Positions 59,954-64,000 of a DNA stretch of 64,000 nucleotides are shown here, in pieces (position 1 is the first letter of the stretch; each line of letters opens with the position of its first letter). The DNA is taken from positions 248,001-312,000 of the forward strand of contig JADJXT010000002.1 of NCBI GenBank assembly GCA_016720115.1, in the 5' to 3' direction. A program made the position numbers and the translations under genes. The notes beneath the pieces are model-generated. The model was not told where the DNA came from. It saw only the letters and a list, made by a program, of their open reading frames with translations, and made no database searches. Origin of the DNA: Sphingomonadales bacterium (lineage in GTDB: Bacteria > Pseudomonadota > Alphaproteobacteria > Sphingomonadales > Sphingomonadaceae).

Positions 59954-61731
59954 CCCTTGGGCTGCTCCACAACGCGGACAGCCAGCTCGCGCAGCTGCTT
60001 GGTCGTTGCGGGCGACGGTGCGCCCATCAGCAGATCTTCGGCGCGCTGGTTCATCGGGAACAGCGTGATTTCGCGCAGATTCTGCACGCCACAGAGCAGC
60101 ATCACCATGCGATCGACACCCGCCGCCATCCCGCCATGCGGCGGCGCGCCGTACTGGAAGGCCCGGTACATGCCGCCAAAGCGTTCCTCAACATCGGCCT
60201 GCGTCAACCCGGTCAGCTCGAACGCCTTGACCATCAGGTCGGGATGCTGGTTGCGGATCGAACCAGAGGCCAGCTCATAGCCGTTGCACACCATGTCATA
60301 CTGATAGGCCTTGATGGTGAGCGGGTCTTGCGTTTGCAGCGCCTCCAGCCCGCCCTGCGGCATCGAGAAGGGGTTGTGCGCGAAATCGACCTTCTTTTCT
60401 TCCTCATCCCATTCGTAAAAGGGAAAGTCGATGATCCAGCAGAAGCGGAAGGCATCCTGCTCGACCAGTTCGAGCTGTTCGCCAACGCGCGTACGCGCGG
60501 CACCGGCAAGCTTGGCCGCCTGATCCGCTTTACCGGCTGCGAAGAAGGCGCCGTCATTGGGGCCAAGCCCAAGCGAATCCCACAGCGCCGCCATCTTGTC
60601 TTCGCCGTGGTTCTTGGCGATCGGACCGCCGAAAACGCCGTCCTTGCGCGTTGCATAGCCAAGGCCTGCATGGCCTTCGCTGCGTGCCCATTCGTTCATG
60701 TCGTCGAAGAATTTGCGGCTGAGACCTGCGGTTTCCGGGGCCGGAATCAGGCGAACAACGCCGCCGGTGCCGACGATCTTTTCAAACAGGCCGAAACCCG
60801 AAACGCGAAACTCATCGGTCACGTCGCGGATGATCAGCGGGTTTCTGAGGTCGGGCTTGTCTGTGCCATAATCGAGCATCGCCTGCGCGTAGGGGATGCG
60901 CGGAAACTCGCCGGCGGGTGTCACCTTGCGGCCATTGGCGAAGGTTTCGAAGATACCGGCCATCACCGGCTCCATCGTCTCCCACACCTCTTCCTGCGTG
61001 ACGAAGCTCATCTCGAGGTCGAGCTGGTAGAATTCGCCGGGCAGGCGGTCGGCGCGCGGGTCTTCGTCGCGGAAGCAGGGGGCGATCTGGAAATAACGGT
61101 CGAAACCGGCGACCATCAGCAGCTGCTTGTACTGCTGCGGCGCCTGCGGCAGCGCGAAGAATTTGCCCTGATGGATCCGGCTGGGCACGAGGAAGTCGCG
61201 CGCGCCTTCGGGAGACGATGCCGTCAGGATCGGAGTCGAGAATTCGGTAAAGCCGATATCCTCCATCCGCCTGCGCGTTTCGCGGATGATCGCGGTGCGC
61301 GTCATGATATTGGCGTGCAGCGTTTCACGGCGCAGATCGAGGAAGCGGTATTTGAGGCGGATTTCCTCAGGATATTCCTGCTCACCAGCGACCGGCAGCG
61401 GCAGTTCCTCTGCCTTGCTGAGTATGGTCACATTGCGGGCGAAAACCTCAATCTCGCCGGTCGGCAGGTTCGCGTTGACGGTGGCTGCGCTGCGCGCCTT
61501 CACCTCGCCATCGATGGTCACGACGCTTTCGAGACGCAGGCTTTCGAGCACCGGAAGTGCGGGGCTGTCGCTGTCCGCGACGATCTGCGTCATGCCATAA
61601 TGGTCGCGCAGGTCGACGAAAAGGACGCCGCCATGGTCGCGCTTGCGATGCACCCAGCCGGAAAGACGAATGGTTTCACCGACATTGGAAGCGCGCAGCT
61701 CCGCGCATTTATGGGTACGATAAGCGTGCAT
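59950..61731 (-). CDS. aspS: Aspartate--tRNA ligase
   Basis: The 593-residue class II synthetase has the N-terminal OB-fold anticodon domain (about residues 1-110, with IRLSGWVHRKRDHGGVLFVDLRDHYG), the GAD domain insert (about 290-410) and class II motifs 2 and 3 (FRDEDPRADRLPGEFYQLD and GMAAGVDRMVMLL). Whether it is discriminating or also charges tRNA-Asn cannot be decided here. It overlaps the downstream hydrolase gene by 4 bases and is divergent from rnd. Confidence 0.97.
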   Translation of the reverse strand: MHAYRTHKCAELRASNVGETIRLSGWVHRKRDHGGVLFVDLRDHYGMTQIVADSDSPALPVLESLRLESVVTIDGEVKARSAATVNANLPTGEIEVFARNVTILSKAEELPLPVAGEQEYPEEIRLKYRFLDLRRETLHANIMTRTAIIRETRRRMEDIGFTEFSTPILTASSPEGARDFLVPSRIHQGKFFALPQAPQQYKQLLMVAGFDRYFQIAPCFRDEDPRADRLPGEFYQLDLEMSFVTQEEVWETMEPVMAGIFETFANGRKVTPAGEFPRIPYAQAMLDYGTDKPDLRNPLIIRDVTDEFRVSGFGLFEKIVGTGGVVRLIPAPETAGLSRKFFDDMNEWARSEGHAGLGYATRKDGVFGGPIAKNHGEDKMAALWDSLGLGPNDGAFFAAGKADQAAKLAGAARTRVGEQLELVEQDAFRFCWIIDFPFYEWDEEEKKVDFAHNPFSMPQGGLEALQTQDPLTIKAYQYDMVCNGYELASGSIRNQHPDLMVKAFELTGLTQADVEERFGGMYRAFQYGAPPHGGMAAGVDRMVMLLCGVQNLREITLFPMNQRAEDLLMGAPSPATTKQLRELAVRVVEQPKG

Positions 61732-61837
61732 GATGGGTCTTTTATCTTTGGTTTTCGACAGGAAAATATGAAGGCGGGGCTAGACCCTTGCAACGCCCCT
61801 TTGTCAAGTTGCGATTGGCTGTTATGGGCGGCCTTGC

Positions 61838-63028
61838 ATGCAGATACATCCACTCATCACCGATAGCAAACAGCTCGCCGAATTTTGCGCCCGGATATCG
61901 AAATCCGATTTTGTCGCAGTCGATACCGAATTCATGCGGGAAAACACTTATTATCCCGAACTTTGCCTTGTGCAGTTGGCAGATGTGAATGAAGCAGCGG
62001 CTATCGATCCCAAGGCAGACGGGCTGGACCTCACCCCGATGCTTGATCTTATCTGCAACAATGAGGATGTCTTGAAGGTTTTCCACGCCGGCGGGCAGGA
62101 CATCGAAATCTTTTTCAACCTGACCGGGCGCACCCCGCACCCGCTGTTCGACACGCAGATTGCCGCCATGGCATTGGGACAGGGTGAGCAGATCGGCTAT
62201 TCCAATCTGGTCGACCTGTGGCTCGGTATCCATCTCGACAAGGGCGCGCGCTTTACCGACTGGTCGCGCCGCCCGCTCGACAAGCGCCAGATCGACTATG
62301 CCATCGGCGACGTGACCCATCTCGCAGACATTTTCCCTAGAATGCTCGACAAGCTGGTCAAGACCGGGCGCGGCGAATGGCTCAACGACGAGATGGAGCG
62401 GCTGGCCGACGCGGACAATTACCGTAACGATCCCGAAACCATCTGGCGCCGGATCAAGATGCAGTCGCGCAAGGCCGATGTGCTGGGCAGGCTGAAAGCG
62501 CTGGGCGCATGGCGCGAGCGCGAGGCGCAGCGCAAGAATATCCCGCGCGGCCGCATCATGAAGGATGAGACGATCGCCGACATCGCCTCGCACCCCCCCA
62601 GGGCACAGGCAGACCTTCCCAAGGTGCGCGGGCTTTCGCCCGCCTGGAAGGAGAATGACATCGGGGCGCGACTGATGGCCGTGCTCGCCGAGGCGCAACC
62701 GCTGTCGAAAGACGAAATGCCCGACCGCAGCCACAGCGGCCCCGGCCCGGGCAAGGATGGCGCGCTGGTTGCCGATCTGCTCAAACTGCTGCTCAAGATC
62801 CGTTCACGCGAGATCAATGTCGCCTCGCGTCTTATCACCCGCAGCGAAGAGCTGGAGCGACTGGCAGCGGGCGACCGCGACGGCCTCGAACTGCTCAAGG
62901 GCTGGCGGTATGAACAGTTCGGGCACGATGCGCTCGATCTGGTCGAAGGCCGCCTCGCCTTCGCGGTGGTGAACGGGAAGCTGAAAATGACGCGGACAGA
63001 GGAAGTCACAAAGGAAATGGAGGCATGA
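61838..63028 (+). CDS. rnd: Ribonuclease D
   Basis: The 396-residue 3'-5' exoribonuclease of the DEDDy family has Asp29 and Glu31 (VAVDTEFM), the Asp of VFHAGGQDIEIFFN, and YAIGDVTHL with Tyr and Asp, followed by an HRDC domain. It trims tRNA precursors and structured RNAs. It overlaps the I78-type gene downstream by 4 bases. The start has no strong Shine-Dalgarno sequence. Confidence 0.96.
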   Translation: MQIHPLITDSKQLAEFCARISKSDFVAVDTEFMRENTYYPELCLVQLADVNEAAAIDPKADGLDLTPMLDLICNNEDVLKVFHAGGQDIEIFFNLTGRTPHPLFDTQIAAMALGQGEQIGYSNLVDLWLGIHLDKGARFTDWSRRPLDKRQIDYAIGDVTHLADIFPRMLDKLVKTGRGEWLNDEMERLADADNYRNDPETIWRRIKMQSRKADVLGRLKALGAWREREAQRKNIPRGRIMKDETIADIASHPPRAQADLPKVRGLSPAWKENDIGARLMAVLAEAQPLSKDEMPDRSHSGPGPGKDGALVADLLKLLLKIRSREINVASRLITRSEELERLAAGDRDGLELLKGWRYEQFGHDALDLVEGRLAFAVVNGKLKMTRTEEVTKEMEA

Positions 63029-63336
63029 AACGGCAACTGGCCGCTGCGCTGCCTTTCGCACTGGCCGCGCTGTCGGGTTGCATTCCGTCCGCTGAAAACA
63101 CCGAAGCTGGCCCGAATCCACCAGAGCTTACCGGTTCTTGCGATGCCAGCGGTCTGGCTTATGCGGTGGGCCAAACACTCACCACAGAGATTGAAGCAAA
63201 GCTGAAAAGCGAAGCGAAAGCATCCGTGGTCCGGGTGGCGCCGCACGATGGCGTGATCACGATGGATTACAGCCCGGCAAGACTCAACATTTTCACCGAC
63301 GAAGCCAGCAAAATCATCCGCATCAACTGCGGCTAA
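63025..63336 (+). CDS. Peptidase inhibitor I78-family lipoprotein
   Basis: The 103-residue protein has a signal with lipobox LAALSGC (Cys at about residue 19). The remainder, CDASGLAYAVGQTLTTEIEA through YSPARLNIFTDEASKIIRINCG with two end cysteines, matches inhibitor family I78, small periplasmic inhibitors of serine proteases. It overlaps rnd by 4 bases. Convergent with hdaA, 4-base overlap at the stop codons (63333-63336). Confidence 0.85.
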   Translation: MKRQLAAALPFALAALSGCIPSAENTEAGPNPPELTGSCDASGLAYAVGQTLTTEIEAKLKSEAKASVVRVAPHDGVITMDYSPARLNIFTDEASKIIRINCG

Positions 63337-63920
63337 GCGGGCATCAGCCGCCGCACAAGCGGCAGCGTGATCGCCGATCCTTCCGCCAATGCCAATGCGT
63401 TCGCTTTTTTGGCGAAATCCTCCACGGCGGCATGGCTGCGCTCAATCCTGCGAGCGACAAAGGCCAATGCATCGGGGCCGATTGAGGTTCCCCGATCGCG
63501 CAGGAATTTGAGCAGCAATTGTTCGGCAAGCTCGTCATCCAGTTCGCCGATTTCGAGCAATTGTGCAGCGCCGATCCGCGACCGCAGGTCGGGAAGCTCG
63601 ATATTCCATTCGCCCGGTGCCTTGCCTGACACCAGCAACAAAGCCTCATCCGAATTTTTTGCAGAGTTCCACTGATGGAATAGGTCTTCGGCTGACAACC
63701 GATCGGAATCATCGATGACCCTGCCACCTTGCGCCGCAAAATAGCGCGCCATCAGGCTTTTGCCCGAACGTGCGGGGCCGACCAACAGCGCGCAATGCCC
63801 CGGCCAGCTCGCACTATTGCCCAACGCCGCAAATGCTATCGCGTTGGAAGGGGTAACGATCAGGCAATCGTCGGTGCGATCCGGATTGAGTTCGTCAAAG
63901 GGAAGCGCAATCTGTTTCAT
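63333..63920 (-). CDS. hdaA: DnaA-homologous replication regulator HdaA
   Basis: The 195-residue protein has an N-terminal clamp-binding-like motif (MKQIALPF) and an AAA+ domain with Walker A GPARSGKSL (48-56) and IDDSDRL near the Walker B position, but no DNA-binding domain IV. This is the Hda architecture. HdaA binds the sliding clamp and promotes hydrolysis of DnaA-bound ATP, preventing re-initiation of replication in Caulobacter and relatives. A partial gene of the same strand lies upstream. Confidence 0.9.
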   Translation of the reverse strand: MKQIALPFDELNPDRTDDCLIVTPSNAIAFAALGNSASWPGHCALLVGPARSGKSLMARYFAAQGGRVIDDSDRLSAEDLFHQWNSAKNSDEALLLVSGKAPGEWNIELPDLRSRIGAAQLLEIGELDDELAEQLLLKFLRDRGTSIGPDALAFVARRIERSHAAVEDFAKKANALALAEGSAITLPLVRRLMPA

Positions 63921-63953
63921 GTTGATTTGGCCGCGTGAAGGCGACCGCTCTTC

Positions 63954-64000
63954 TTATCGGAAACCACGTGCCTGCAAGGCCGCGGTCAGGGCAGCAGGAT
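63954..64000 (-). CDS. C-terminal fragment of an unidentified gene (window edge)
   Basis: On the minus strand the frame ending at TAA 63954 gives a tail of about 14 residues (...ALTAALQARGFR). It would be the last part of a gene upstream of hdaA with the same direction. The tail is too short to name the gene. Confidence 0.4.
   Translation of the reverse strand, partial: PAALTAALQARGFR

Noticed and set aside
59866..61866. 666-residue open frame opposite aspS
   Set aside because: aspS is unambiguous by motif and length; the opposite frame shows only shadow composition (His/Arg-rich) and no known fold.

Overview
The window reads as 64 kb of core chromosome from an alphaproteobacterium of the Sphingomonadales, probably a Sphingopyxis/Sphingorhabdus-like member of the Sphingomonadaceae. 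This is inferred from GC content of roughly 60 percent by eye, the pckA-chvI-chvG-hprK-rapZ-EIIA-HPr arrangement, a CckA-type hybrid kinase, HdaA, GTTC-N7-GTTC LexA boxes, and short GC-rich REP-like palindromes of the sort found in sphingomonad genomes. Coding density is very high: no gene-free stretch exceeds about 230 bp. No rRNA, tRNA, CRISPR array, transposase, integrase or phage gene is visible.

Layout. 1-1515: end of pyrB and a dihydroorotase-like pyrC'. 1553-5532: a SPOR/TPR protein, a ribbon-helix-helix protein and an orphan ParA ATPase, divergent from a Sel1/SPOR protein. 5.6-8.9 kb: a lipoprotein, hisI, purF and an SDR. 8.9-14.3 kb: photolyase, a YdjM-like membrane protein and two-subunit 2-oxoacid:ferredoxin oxidoreductase (korA-korB). 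14.4-26.5 kb: HSL-type esterase, rppH, TPR protein, rsmB, guaB, M28 peptidase, CitE-like lyase, SPFH/NfeD pair, DUF937, DUF3597 and DUF885 proteins. 26.6-33.6 kb: pckA divergent from chvI-chvG-hprK-rapZ-EIIA(Man)-ptsH and a TrmH-type methyltransferase. 33.6-42.2 kb: rmuC, pssA, psd, a GntR regulator with a D-aminoacylase-type amidohydrolase, icd and a KefB/C-type antiporter. 42.2-50 kb: alaS, GST, a methyltransferase, an EF-G-like GTPase and recA. 50-64 kb: cckA, M13 peptidase, DUF2062-smpB-dapA, lytic transglycosylase, greB, a hydrolase with aspS, rnd, an I78 inhibitor and hdaA.

How it fits together. Central metabolism (pckA, icd, korAB), nucleotide synthesis (pyrB, guaB, purF), membrane lipid synthesis (pssA, psd), envelope maintenance (SPOR proteins, Slt, ChvG/ChvI), cell-cycle and replication control (CckA, HdaA) and DNA repair (RecA, photolyase, RmuC) are all represented. 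The phosphotransfer locus links an envelope two-component system to a regulatory PTS, with gluconeogenic pckA divergent from it.

Most unusual observations: pyrC' has lost most of its metal-binding residues; the orphan ParA/RHH pair sits between two SPOR proteins; the EF-G-like GTPase lacks the catalytic histidine of motif G3 and has a hairpin-rich leader; recA carries two LexA boxes; a perfect 18-bp palindrome lies upstream of the GntR gene; and one REP-type element appears to supply the Shine-Dalgarno sequence of rsmB. I did not find convincing evidence of a large undescribed defence or mobile system.
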